Part shown: piece after piece, positions 35,982-47,493 of the stretch | Numbering within the stretch: position 1 is the first letter of the stretch | Layout of the letters: every line of letters begins with the position of its first letter | Source: Gymnopus androsaceus JB14 | Taxonomy: Eukaryota; Basidiomycota; Agaricomycetes; Agaricales; Omphalotaceae | Direction: 5' to 3' | Assembly (NCBI GenBank): GCA_009733575.1 | Contig: ML769553.1 | Location: 1 to 64,000 of the forward strand | DNA: 64,000 bases | Program-made: the position numbers and the translations under genes | Notes under the pieces: model-generated | Database searches by the model: none | Seen by the model: the letters and a program-made list of their open reading frames with translations, nothing else | What the model was told of the DNA's origin: nothing

Positions 35982-37349
35982 TAGTGCTGAATTACTAGTA
36001 ACTAGAAGTAGTATACAGTAAGTATTAAGTACTTGTTAGCATATATTATTAATATTAATACTTGCTACTACTAGTCACTTACACTCACTAAGTACTGGTA
36101 ATTATTACTACTAAATGCTAGTATTAATATTAGTAGCAATCTATACAAGTTATTAATTTTTTTTCATCTGCCAATAATGAATATGATTGACAGATAATAA
36201 AGCATTCATCTCTAACTCCTGTCAGTGACCTCGCAGCTTCCAGCAATACCGTCAGTACAAATACGAATACCAAAGCAGGTTTTGGCTTTGATTTCAAATC
36301 TTGGAGACGCAGATGCATTCAACAGATATGTCGACCTTGGGTTTAGGTGAGGTCTTCTGATATTCAGATAACGAGGCACTGATTCTCTCTTCCTCTCCGT
36401 TATTATCTTCGTCAGAACCCCCTTCAACATCTCTTCATTGTCATCCTTCACCTTCTCAATGATGTGCTTGCTCACTTTACCGCTGCTTCCAGCAGTACGT
36501 GCAGCTGCCGTATCAGGTCATTTGTTATCTACCAAAAACGAAACGAAGGTGCATTGAAACCAACGTGTTCAGCACGCATCTCCACTTCTTCGCGCTTTTT
36601 TATCTCGGTCTGGAGGCTCGATCTCAAGCTCAGGTTTCTCTAATGCCTCAGTATCAGACTCTCTTCTCATCAAAGTCAGCTGCACTACCATCGGCGCTGG
36701 TACTCTCTTCAGAATCCTTCGCTGCGAAGGCTTGTTCCCTGAGCTAGGAGCAGGCGTTACCCCTACAAGTTCTCCCTGTGTCGCAGAATAGCAATTGTGG
36801 TAATCCTGGCATCGTAATCTCGCCCGACGCCTCATGGTCTACAAGATGTTGAATGCCGGATACACACTGCAGTACAGTCGTACTATGTCTAGCTCACTTT
36901 TACGTTCTGCTGGTAGTTGTCCATAATACTGCAGAGCCTGCAGTATCGGAATACAGGCGGAAGCTCGATGAGGCTTGTGCAATTCTGGCGGGGCCTACTC
37001 TTGGTACACGTATTGATACTATAGGCTTCGTCACTTACACTTGTGTTTCTTTCGTGCATCCCTGTTCGTATGTCCTCATTGTACAGCTAGTCATAGCTCT
37101 GACGTTTTTCTTCGTTTCTTCATTTCTTCTAGAACTACTTATCGCCAATCGAATTCAAAGGATGTGTAGTTGGCTCGGTGCTCGATGCGAGTCTGGGAGA
37201 AAATGAGCCATCGAGAGGCATTTTGGTTAGGGGAGAGGACGTTTTAAAAAGACTGCTCGCGTTTGTTCAAAAGGCGCCTAGTTGTTATCTTATCAGAGAA
37301 TCAGCCAATTCAGCCAAGAGCGCGTCGATCTAGGCGCTTATTCAGGTTC
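35982..37349. other. region with minor open frames, no recognised gene
   Basis: It includes the second copy (36278-36450) of the acidic coding remnant, a minus-strand Arg-rich frame at 36569-36835 and a plus-strand frame at 36853-37206 with two hydrophobic segments. None matches a family I know. Confidence 0.3.
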
Positions 37350-38767
37350 ATGCTTCGTCCGTACTCCCATGTCGCGCACCCATCGAATTTTTCTCATTTG
37401 GCTGTCTCAGGAAAAAAGCAAATGAGCCTTTCCCACCGGAAAATCATTGCAAATTACCGTATAGCTCTGACTCTGGCTGCTAGTCATTCCACTCTATCCG
37501 TCTTCAACAATCATACCATAACCAAATCTTGGAGTACATCTGCAGCGACATGCCTTCGTACACTTAGCAACGATTTTGATCCAAGACTATCGCGGCGTGA
37601 AACCTCAGTCGAAAATCCCCCGCCGTTGTACCGTTCTATTACAAAAAGTTATACTAAGCGAACATATTCCAGGTATGAATTCATGTCTATGTATCACAGA
37701 CTCGCCCTTACTTTTTGCAGCGACGCTCTTCAAGCGGGGAAGTATTGGCAGGCTGAAGCAAATTTGACGTGAGCTTGCTACAGATTTATTTAGTATATGG
37801 CTCATGATTCGCGCTGTCGTTGCGTGCAGGACCCACGTCAAAACGAATAAAGGCGCCAAGTCGAAATATACGTGTGTCTACCCCGAATGTGGTAAAGCGT
37901 TCCGAAAGAAAGAAAGCTTGAAGTGAGCCGAATTGAACGTTTTTCTTAAATCTACCTATGGCTCGTGATATCGCAGTGTCCACGTCAATGCTATTCACAA
38001 AGGCGTAAGGTACTCATGCGAATACCCCGATTGTGGTAAAATTTTTGTGTATGAAGCAAGACTGAAGTGCGTATTCAACATCTTTCAGCCTCTCTACTAT
38101 TACGGCTTATGATTGCGCTGGGTTGAATGTAGGGTGCACATCAACGCAGTTCACAAAGGTGTAAGGCCCTACACATGTCACCACCCCGACTGTCGTAAAA
38201 GATTCATGTATAAAGAACGATTGATGTGCGTATTCCTATTAACATTGTTGAGCTTGGCTGTCTCTAATGATTGAGTCCTATGTTTTAGTCAACACATCGC
38301 CATGTCTCACAAAGGTTCCAAGCCTTATGCTTGTGATCACCCGGGCTGTGGTAAAGCATTCAGTAAGAAGGAAATGTTGGAGTGCGTATTCAAAATTTTC
38401 AGTATGCCTGTAGATGGCTCATGAGTGTACTGATTTTTTAGTATCCATGTCGATGCTGCCCACAAAGGTGTAACGTACTCATGCAATCACCCCGACTGCG
38501 GTAAAACATTCGCATATAAATTACAATTGAAGTGTGTACTCCACATTGATTAGCTTCGCTAAGTCTTACACCGAGCACTATCTTAGGCAACACATCAACA
38601 CTACTCACAGTAACAAAGGCAAAATGCATGCATGCCCTCAATGTGGTAAACTTTACATTTCGAAGAACAACTTAAGGTTCTGTATTTTACATGTTTCTTG
38701 CTTTGTACAAGTACTCATGCATTTGTCTTTTAGTCTCCACATCAAAGCAACACACCAACTTTCATGA
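37350..38767 (+). CDS. C2H2 zinc-finger protein, about seven fingers, one finger per intron-split exon pair
   Basis: The ATG at 37350 starts MLRPYSHVAHPSNF. An N-terminal region of about 110 residues precedes fingers of the form Y.C..P.CGK.F..K..L followed by .H....HKG. Introns of about 50-60 bp (GTGAGC, GTGCGT, GTGTGT donors) cut every finger between its CxxxxC half and its HxxxxH half, all after the second codon base, so the finger exons measured (90 and 93 nt) are symmetric and exchangeable. The last finger ends HIKATHQLS at 38767. The HKG linkers and P-x-CGK pattern suit a DNA-binding transcription factor. AGGCGCTTATTC lies just before the ATG, and the paralogue at 45083-46371 has the same element at the same place. 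Confidence 0.85.
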
Positions 38768-39930
38768 CTTGGGGGTCATCTCGCTCTTGAGTAAATCGCT
38801 CACTCAAATTCTTCACCGTTTGTCCGACGCTGACACCATTTTGACAGAAGGTCTAGTAATACAGTTGTATTTTTTTTGTAAGCAGCATGAACGCAATTAT
38901 AAAAAGTGAAAAGCTCGTTAAAACATCATAAGCATATTACAAGGTACCACTCTCATACTCTTCGACCCTCTTCTCACGTCCGAGTGCGCTCACTGAACTT
39001 TGTTCTCCGTTATCTCTTAACCCTCCCACATCCGTACCACACATATAGCGCTATAATCTTGGCTAGACCCAGAGAGCAGTGGTGTTGTGACAATGTTTCA
39101 AACCGACCCTGGCCGAACGGGGACAAGACGCTTTCGTCCAGAAGGACGGCCACCTTTCATGATCATTCTAACTCGGAATTCGTCAAGTTAAATCCGCTGA
39201 TTTTAACTTGTTTCGTTTGTACCTTCCCGGTGTTCTTCGCTGGGTACCAGAGGCAGAGTGGAATGGCATTTCTTGCCTAGGCCCTTCTTCTAGTTTCGCT
39301 ACTCAGAGGACGGTGGGTAAACCTCTCATGCTCTTCTCTTCTTCAAGGTCTATGCTGATACGGATATCGCTAGTTGCTGTTCAATGCAGGCTAAAGCCGT
39401 GCGCGCCACTTTGCCGTACCAGAATAGGTGGAAACGGAACAGCTGTTAAGGTACACTTCTACATCGACACCCTGCATTTGATTACTTTGTCCTGGAAGCT
39501 TTTGAGACTTGCCAGCCTGAACGCTTTCACATTGCAATTCCACCGCCTAGAAGCTTTTCGATCTGTATAAATCAGCTTTAATACTTCGTGTTTCGGAAGT
39601 GAATTTGGAGATGGAGGGCCGCGGCCACAATCCCACAGCCTCTGTAAGGAGATCATAGTAGTCCTCGGGACGTAAAATAAAACAGCTATACGACGCGCGA
39701 ATTCCACACTACCCATGCTACGTTTTGCCGTTTTAAGTTTGCAGAACTTGTCCGAGCAACGAGTTAGTAGGTAAATAGAATAGCAAGAGAATAAGTAGCA
39801 TTAGGGTGTCATGGCTCCATCTAGGAGAATCTTCGTAAAAATGGCGAGGATAGGATATAACTAAGAGTTTAAACAAGAGTTCCTAGGGCGATATTGAAGA
39901 TGGTGAGAAATCGGAAGAAATCCAAGGTGA
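38768..39930. other. intergenic, no recognised gene
   Basis: Short open frames at 38906-39570 carry no motif I can support. They may be remnants. Confidence 0.3.
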
Positions 39931-39978
39931 GGCGCTTATCTCGGCGCCAAAGTCGAACTCCCTTCTTCCACTACCAGC

Positions 39979-41429
39979 ATGTTCGCCGAAGAGCTTCTTC
40001 ACGCTGTAGTAGAATGCATCGCGTCTGATACTGAATTCATTGAACGACAACTGCCCCATCTCTCTTGGAAATATGCAGCTACCAAGCTTCTTCCGCTATC
40101 GATGGCTAGTCGCCAAATGCGCCGAATATGCTTGCCATTTCTTTTTGCCCATGTCGAGATAATTAAAGGCCAATATTATGTGGAGAGATTCAAAGATTGC
40201 TGTCTTGCTAATCAGGGCTTTGCAGTGTCTATCAGGTACGAGAATATCAAAAGACTGTGTCATCTCAATGAACACTAAATTGATGAATATAGGTCACTCA
40301 AATACATTCAAGATCCACATACATGTCGAGATGATCCTAAAGACATTGAGATGTTCCGCCAGCTGCTTCAATATCTGACAGACCTCTTGCAAATCAAAAT
40401 TTGTCCTAGTGTGGGTTTGCTCAGCGTCGTAAACTGTCACTCCGTCCCAACTGCCATCGCGGGATCGGTAGACCTGTACAGTGCGCAATTATTCTCACCT
40501 GACATATCATTGTCAAAACTTGTCGTTGAATCGGGAGCAGTTTATCACGACGATGGCCACCTCGATGCCTTTTTTGCACGCGGCATGCAATTGAGGTCTG
40601 CATATATAGATGCATCTCAATTTTCAGAGGAATTGTTCAGAGCCCGAAACTTCCATGGTCTTCATGACCTAACATTGGACATAAACGATACTGTGTCACT
40701 GTCATGGCTCTCTGAATTCATATGCAGACATCCACTATTGAAGAAAATCACTTTTGACTTTGGCCTGTACAATGCTTCAAATTGGTTTGTGCCTTTTATC
40801 GATTCATTCATTGAAAAGGCCGATAGCGAGGGACTGGGTGATAGTTTGAGCATTCAGTGCTTTGCAGTGACTCGAATCACTCCAGCTCCAACTGCAAGGT
40901 CCTCTGATGAATGGTATGTCTCTGGAATGAACTTATGGATTCCAAAATCAGCGACGGTGGGAAAGCTTTTGCATCTCCTGCATTCTTTCTTCCCTAAGAT
41001 CTTTGTCTTGACTCTGGAATTGGAACATGAATCATATGTCCCCTATGTACGCTGTTTGATCCTCTTTCACCAAATCCTTCACCCTAACAACAATTTGTGT
41101 AGGATGAACTTGTTCTTGCACTTTGTCGCTTTTCTTCACTCCAAGCAGTGAATTTTCTTGGGTCAACACTCCAACTTTTGGATGCTGGAAACAGGTCTAG
41201 TGATGCTGAACTAGTTGAAGCCGCTATGATCCAGTATACATCTCGGATTGCGCGCCAGATTCCTACGATTGAGGCATTCTACCTTCATAACCTTTGTGGA
41301 CTTGAAGGGTCCTGGACTCTCAGGGGATGGCTCAACGTGCAAACTTCACATCCCAATGCTGCTGAAGGTTCCGGGAGGCACACTGTGGGATCGCTCCACC
41401 TATACCGCCTGGGGCGAGGCCTTGCGTGA
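39979..41429 (+). CDS. F-box/LRR-like protein of a second type
   Basis: Three exons: 39979-40235, 40293-41046 and 41103-41429, giving about 445 residues. The N-terminus MFAEELLHAVVECIASDTEF leads into LLPLSMASRQMRRICLPFLFAHV, an F-box-like helix set (first about 60 residues). The rest is leucine-rich and LRR-like (LSKLVVESGAVYHDD, LHDLTLDINDTVSLSWLSEFICRHPLLKKITFDF). This is a common architecture in Agaricomycetes for ubiquitin-ligase adaptors. The last exon is duplicated at 47049-47399. GGCGCTTATC and GGCGCC lie 40 bp before the ATG. Confidence 0.7.
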
Positions 41430-41655
41430 CGAGAAATTAGATCGAAAATCTGCGAAATACTACAATACAATCTTTTATGTTTGAATGGACGAGACAGTTG
41501 GGACAGGGTATTGGCTACTGCCTACTCTACTACTTATCGCAGGTGTCTGGGTCGCCTAGCTATGATGTAAGTACATGTTATACAAAATCGCGCTCTGCTG
41601 CATGCCACAAACTTTATTTGATCGTGAAAATGGGGTACGTTGTTAGTCGGTTTGT

Positions 41656-41918
41656 GATTCGGTGGTGTAGTGGTATCACGTCTGTCTTATATGTATGCTC
41701 TGTTACAGCTGTTTCGAAAAACGGAGGCCACCTCAAGAAAAAGCAATCGACACAGCCAACCATTCAGTTGCTCCTCACTTCAGTTCATTGACCTACGGGC
41801 CCTACCAGAACTAAATTGCTCTTTTCACCTCAGGATTTTTGGACGTGACCTCCATTTTTCGAAATAGCTGTAAATCTGTCAGCACAGGAGGTCCCTGGTT
41901 CGAAACCGGGTTAAATCA
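41656..41918 (+). pseudogene. tRNA-Val-like pseudogene with a MITE in its intron and anticodon TAT
   Basis: The 5' half GATTCGGTGGTGTAGTGG.. (41656 on) and the 3' half CACAGGAGGTCC.. with T-arm CCTGG-TTCGAAA-CCGGG (41883-41918) match the intact tRNA-Val at 54608-54698. The anticodon loop reads CT-TAT-A instead of CT-CAC-A, the D-loop has lost one T, and the acceptor stem has a C:A mismatch and two G:T pairs. A 165-bp MITE sits in the intron. A working tRNA is unlikely. Confidence 0.75.
41706..41870. mobile_element. 165-bp Tc1/mariner-like MITE inside the tRNA intron
   Basis: The ends CAGCTRTTTCGAAAAAYGGAGG and its complement form imperfect TIRs of about 26 bp. TA lies on both sides (41704-41705, 41871-41872), the target duplication expected for Tc1/mariner relatives. 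No coding capacity. Confidence 0.8.
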
Positions 41919-42046
41919 TTGAGGAAATGCAGACAAATGTTGTTTATTTTGTTTTTTGTTTTTGTGTTTACGCCTGCGAATCAACGTATGTAAATCGTCA
42001 ATTCTTGGTATATCAACTGATTCTCAAGCAATTCTCAAGTATATCT

Positions 42047-42080
42047 GGGCGCTTGTTCCATCACAGCGAGACAAGCGCCC
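42047..42080. promoter_or_regulatory. inverted repeat GGGCGCTTGT..ACAAGCGCCC
   Basis: Perfect 10-bp arms with a 14-nt spacer end 37 bp before the ATG at 42117. The same AAGCGCC/GGCGCTT core recurs upstream of other genes in the window. Confidence 0.45.
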
Positions 42081-42116
42081 AAAATTGTGAGTTTGATCTT
42101 CCTTGACCGTCATGCC

Positions 42117-43735
42117 ATGCGCGCAGCGCTCTCTATTTCTATGCGTCCAGCGGCGCGCATAGCTGCGAGTAGAACAGGTCGTTTATTATGCACAACGAAG
42201 ACCAATACCACGATAACGACCACGAAAAAAACACGTTCGGGCCAAGGACGCGACATTCACTCTTCGACGAGTTATGATTCTGATTTCTCGTCTCCACCTC
42301 CATTAACATCCTGGTCGTTCTCTTCTTCATCTACGCCTTGGCCTTCATTCCCATCTCCCTCTCCGCCATCCTCATCCCCACTTCCCAAACTAACTCCAAC
42401 TCCAACTCCGATTCATTCAACATTCCCTTTGAGTCCGGGTGAAAGCTCACAGACTCTGAGTCTCCCTTACTCGTATACGATTCTGCGGCACCAGCGAGTC
42501 CGTGAACGTCGAGAGACGGAAAAAGAACAGATATCTCGGTTTGAACGAAAGTTGAAGGAGATGTATGTCGAGACGAAGGAGTATCGATTGGATTTTGGGT
42601 CTGAGGGAAAAGTGGAAGCCGGGTCTTCTTCCACTGTTCCCTCGCAGCTCGAACCCACATCCGCACCCAGCCTCTCCCAAAAGATACGCTCGCGTTTATA
42701 CGAGAAGCTATCATACTCTGAAAGCCATATCCAAACCCAGAACCAATATCGCGACTCATCCCACTCCCAATCCAAAAATCGAACCCGAGTTCGATTCCGG
42801 AACATCAAACAATCCCGTCTATTCCCTGCCCAACCCAAACCCATTCGCATCCGCCTTCGCGTCCCGCAACCATACCACAAAATCCCGTTTAACCACTACC
42901 GCAGAATCTGGAAATATTTTGAACGCTTGCTTATTTCCTGGGAGAAGGAGGTACGCGTGTGTGATTTGAAGGCGGAGAAGAAGCTTCAGAGGGATGAGAG
43001 GGTCAAGTTGGGAACGGAGAGGCTGAAGTCGGGGATGGAGACGTGGAGAAAGGAGAAGGATCCGGAGGGGGACTTGGAGGAGGTCGGCCAACGTCTTCGA
43101 CTCTTTCCAAAAGCTATATCCCCACCCACATCCTTATCCCCACCTTCACCGTTCTCCTCCCCATTCTGGCTCCAAACCCGAATCCAAAAGCTTCTCCTCC
43201 GTCTTGTTTCAGAGACCCAAAAGATGGACAAGAGGAAAAAGACGAAATGGTATTCATCGAGACCGAAGAGAGATAATCTCGTGAGCTTCATGATACGAGA
43301 ATACAATGCTATAGAACGGGTGATCGATGAACATAGAAGTATGGGCATAAGCAAAAGGTGGTGGTTTGAGGTGAGGGAGTGGATTTTGGGGATGGCGCCA
43401 ATGGGGGAGATGACGAATGAGTCCTTCCGCCAGGACACGGACACGGATTTGGATTCGTATAAAGGCACCAGCGTCGGAACCCCTCTCTTCGAACAAAAAC
43501 TATACAACTTTTATAAAGCGAGGTTGATAGAGGTTATCGTGAAGAAATGGAATAGATGTGAGTGCGAGACGATCGTTGACATGTTTATCAAATGACTGAC
43601 TAACCTACTCTACTCTTACCCCGTTAACCCACAGCCAAAAGACAAAAACTCCTTGACCAGCGCCAACTCGTTCTCTACCGACGCTCCAAGAGGGGGATGG
43701 AGTTGTTAGGGTTTATTAGGAGAGGATCCGGTTGA
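42117..43735 (+). CDS. putative mitochondrial protein, basidiomycete family, unknown function
   Basis: Two exons: 42117-43557 and 43635-43735 (donor GTGAGT, acceptor CCACAG). The start MRAALSISMRPAARIAASRTG is Arg/Ser/Ala-rich without acids, a typical mitochondrial presequence. It is followed by a low-complexity Ser/Pro region, a charged helical part, and a conserved C-terminal block with PFWLQTRI, LVSFMIREYNAIERVIDEH and FEQKLYNFYKARL (about residues 370-470), then the short Arg-rich second exon. The C-terminal block is shared with the gene at 55348-56175. An upstream in-frame GTG would only extend the protein; the ATG fits better. The pairing of tRNA-Val and this gene is repeated at 54.6-56.2 kb. 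Confidence 0.65.
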
Positions 43736-45082
43736 CGGGTCTGAGGAGGGGGAGGATACGAGCGAGAGATGGGAGTGGGGCCTCGGTACGAGAGGGACTG
43801 GAAGAGGATGCGCGCCGGAGTGGTTCAGATGCACAAGAGAGCGAGGTACGAGGGATACTAACGATGGGAGGGCTGGATAATGAGAACGGATCTTCCCCTC
43901 CGTTTACTCTATCCGAGTCTGTGCGCGGGGGTGAGGGTCGGAGAGAGGAGATGGATTTCTTGGCTCTGAGAACGAGACACCAGCCTCGAGATTTCGGTCT
44001 GAAGAGGTGGTAGGAGATGGAGATCGAGGCGCATGCGTGATAGAGCGATTGCATGGTGTCGAGGAATAGGAGATGGCAGGCCGTACTAATACGTGGTAGA
44101 GATAGTAGATTCTCCAGCGAAACAGCGATTTCTTGTACAGTCGATACAAATTATAATTATATCATATACAGTATTTAACGTTTCTGTACTTTACTCTACG
44201 ACGTACCAAAAGGATGTTGGTAGCGATTCTGACACGCAACGACTCAGGCTAGGCTGCATCGACCACACAACCACGATCAGCAAATCGGAGCCCAGGAGGC
44301 AGTTGCGAAGAATGGAATTGACCTAACCCAACAAATTTGAAGAAGGATCACTTAGAAACGTCGGGGGTCTAAGTTGAAGTCACTTCAACCCGTGGTATCC
44401 ACTGAAAACGACGCGAACCAGATCATACGAAGGCACGAACCGATCCAACGAACCAATGAACGAAAAAGAATGTTTTCCGTGGACCGTTACGTCGTTGGTC
44501 TGAGATATGATATATGAAAGTACCAGTTCACAGCAAGTGTCGTTATGCCTGGGTAATGTAGATCTCATCCTTAGCGTCTGCGTTGGGTGAAGCTATCCAG
44601 CGTCCAGCACCAGTGTGTGCGGATAAGGAGGGGAGCGTTACAATAGGCGAGGGAAGATGAAGAACGGAGCAGAAGCAAAGCATGGACGTACTCGACCGTG
44701 AAGAAAAGGGCGACGGAGAGTCGAAGAAGGGTACTATTAGTTCGTATTTCAGCGACCTTTTGGTTTGACTTTCGCTCAAAGTGGAAGGGCTGTTCTGATT
44801 CTGAACTTACACATTTGATGATGGCGAAGGTAGCGACTAAGCAGGGTACGAATCTTTGTCCGACATCCGATATGATTCGGTACATAAATGACCGAGATGA
44901 ACAATGCTCGGATGAAAATATCAAAAGGAGAAAGACCAATAATGCAAATGATTGGTGCTGTATTTGGTGTCTTTAACATTCAGGATGTTGTTTCTGACTT
45001 TCTGTAAACACAATATCAGCGTGAAACAAACTGAAGAATTTAAATGCTTACATGCAATACCTAAGTACCATTTTACTCCACA
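43736..45082. other. intergenic, no recognised gene
   Basis: Several overlapping short frames on both strands near 43730-44050 and 44540-44980 show no domain and no consistent coding signal. Confidence 0.35.
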
Positions 45083-46371
45083 TCATAAAACTGTGTGCTT
45101 TCTCTTGATATGGCGACTGAAAACCAGACATACGAATGAGCATGCGGAGTGAGAAAACGTCCAATAAAATTGAGAACCTCAAATTGCTCTTCCACTTGAA
45201 ATGTTTACTGCAACTGGGGCATGCATGCTCCATGCATTTGTGAGCAGCATTGATATGTTCCCTAAGATTAAGCCGCTCAGTGTAAGACATAACGGGACTA
45301 AAAATGTTGAATATGCACTTTAAGTTGAACTTGGACCAGAACACTTTGCCACAGTCAGGATGGGCACATGAGTACCGTACACCTTTATGAGCGGTATCAT
45401 TGTGGTAACTGCAATTATGGTCAGAAGCCATATGCAAGCTGAAGATGTTAAATCTCACCTCAAGTTTCCTCTACTATTGAACGATTTCCCACATCCAGGG
45501 TAAACGCAGGGATACTGCGCACTTTTGTGAGCAACTGCAATGTGGTTCCTGTAAATTTCAGCACAAACCATGAGCGCCGAGCTGCGAGCCCACTGAAAAA
45601 TTTACCACAAGCTTGATTTATGACTGAATATCTTACCGCAGTCACAAGCATACTTGAGGCCTTTGTGAACAGCGTTGATGTGATGCCTAAGAGTAAGCGT
45701 TATAGCTATACTAAACTGGTAGTAATAAACAATGTCGAATGTATACGCACTTCAAGTTGGCTTTGAGACTGAACGTTTTGTCACAATTGGGGTATTCGCA
45801 TGGGTACCTTATACCTAGGTGAGCATTCCGGACATGCTGACTGCAGAGTGGCAGTCGAAGTAGCAAGATGTATCAGGCAAGCTAATACTGACTCAGAATA
45901 GAAGAAACCCCTACTATAAGTTTGATTTAACACTGAATGACCTACCACAGTCGAGGTATTCACAAATAAATTTCGCCCCACCGTCGTGAGCGTCGCTGTA
46001 AAGTAAGTAAAGGCAAATTCGATAGATGATGAATCTTCAAGGAATACATACGTTGAGTATATTCGTTTGATATAGCCCGTTATGTAGTACGGCCGGAGAT
46101 TTTTGGCCAGAGATTTTCCCCGTTGAGTGGGTCTTGCATCAGGAAGCAGACGATGATATGGCGCTGTAGATGCACACCGGGATCTCGTTGCCGCGTCATT
46201 CAATTGTAAACTATTGAAAACCGATGATGAGCTGGAATAGTAGAGCCGCTGGCCAGTAGACAGTGTCAATGCTGCAGGGTGATTTGTGCTGCTAAATCGG
46301 CAGGAAAGTTTGCCAGAGAGTTTGATCTTCGGTGGGCGGGCCACACTGGCGTGAGAGTACAGACGAAACAT
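45083..46371 (-). CDS. C2H2 zinc-finger protein, paralogue of 37350-38767
   Basis: The minus-strand ATG at 46371 starts MFRLYSHASVARPPKIKLSG, alignable with the N-terminus of the other copy. After the first intron (donor GTATGT) come fingers such as CEYLDCGRSFSVKSNL, HVRNAHLGIRYPCEYPNC, CDCGKIFSHKSSL, CVYPGCGKSFNSRGNL and CAHPDCGKVFWSKFNL, the last histidine pair ending HIKRKHTVL at 45083. As in the paralogue, introns split fingers between the Cys and His halves in phase 2. GAGCGCTTATTC stands just upstream of the ATG. Both copies look intact in spite of divergence, arguing for selection. Confidence 0.8.
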
Positions 46372-47048
46372 GAATTAGGAATAAGCGCTCATAGCTGATC
46401 GATGATCCTGGGCGCTCCATGGCTCCATTTTCCTCTTTTTGCTAGAGCTGCAACAAAGGCTTTCGCTGCAATTTCTGACCTAGGCTATTGCGCACTGAAG
46501 ATCGGTATACTTTTGAAAGATAATTCTACCAATGGTCTGTCCAGTGTCCTTACTAATAAAACGTTCGCTTCTGCTACGGAGAATTTTTGTCATTGAACAA
46601 GCAGCGTCTGGCAGACCGCTGTGATAACAGGCGGTTCTATCTCTCAACCGCACTCTCATTGTATCTAAATGTTCGCAAAGAGCATTGAATTTTGGGAACT
46701 GTTCATTCCTCCTTGCCTCACCCTCCAATCGTCTCCTCACGACATCGATTTCCGTCACTGATATCCGATACAGGGTATATATCATCTATGCGATCCATCT
46801 ATGCGATCCATTCATGACTATTTACTGTATATTGGTTTCCGGATTCATTCAGGACGTCTGCTCGAGAATTTGGCCTATGCTGTGAATCACTGCATTTCAG
46901 ACCGTCTATTCGCTGAAGCTCTCCTATAACGTCTCAGCAGGTTGTTCCCGCAGATTTCTGTGTTGACTATCTGTCGAGTATAGAAGGGCTGTTCCATTGT
47001 ACGTTGCTCAACTCTGCTATTCTCTAGTGTTGATTAATGCTGTTCTAG
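46372..47048. other. intergenic, no recognised gene
   Basis: This is the shared upstream region of the minus-strand zinc-finger gene. A decayed 5' part of the F-box fragment at 47049 might lie here, but I cannot align it. Confidence 0.3.
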
Positions 47049-47399
47049 GATGACCTGGTCACCTCTCTTTCTCGTTTTTCTTCGCTCCAAGTTGTGAGCC
47101 TGCTTCACATATTCAAACAGCTTGACTTTGGCGATCAAAAGCCGTGGAAAGGTTCTCCAAATCCAGTAGGGGCTGCTGAGACCGAAACTACTATGATTTG
47201 GTACACATCTCGTATTGCAGATAGGATTCCCTCTATCGAGACCTTTTTCATCAATGATGACTGGAATATCCAAGAATGGCTCAATACCCATGAGTTGCAT
47301 GGTGCGAAAGATCGGGATATGGCTGGAACACTTGAATTCATGCCCTCCAACAATAATCTCAGGTACAATACTGCCAGGTATCGATCTCAGAAATATTAG
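47049..47399 (+). pseudogene. 3'-exon copy of the F-box gene at 39979-41429
   Basis: After an acceptor-like TTCTAG it reads DDLVTSLSRFSSLQVVSLL, then ETTMIWYTSRIADRIPSIETF, matching DELVLALCRFSSLQAVNFL and AMIQYTSRIARQIPTIEAF of the last exon at 41103-41429. The first two exons are absent or unrecognisable. Confidence 0.6.
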
Positions 47400-47493
47400 G
47401 ATACTACTTTTTACTTACGCCTGATGTTTTACTTTACAGACTTGTTAACCTACTTTAGAAGAGACTGCGTTACTACTGACTCCAAGCTCGTGT

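Noticed and set aside
39208..39570. Possible cytochrome P450 fragment
   Set aside because: Only a vague resemblance; no heme-binding or helix motifs.
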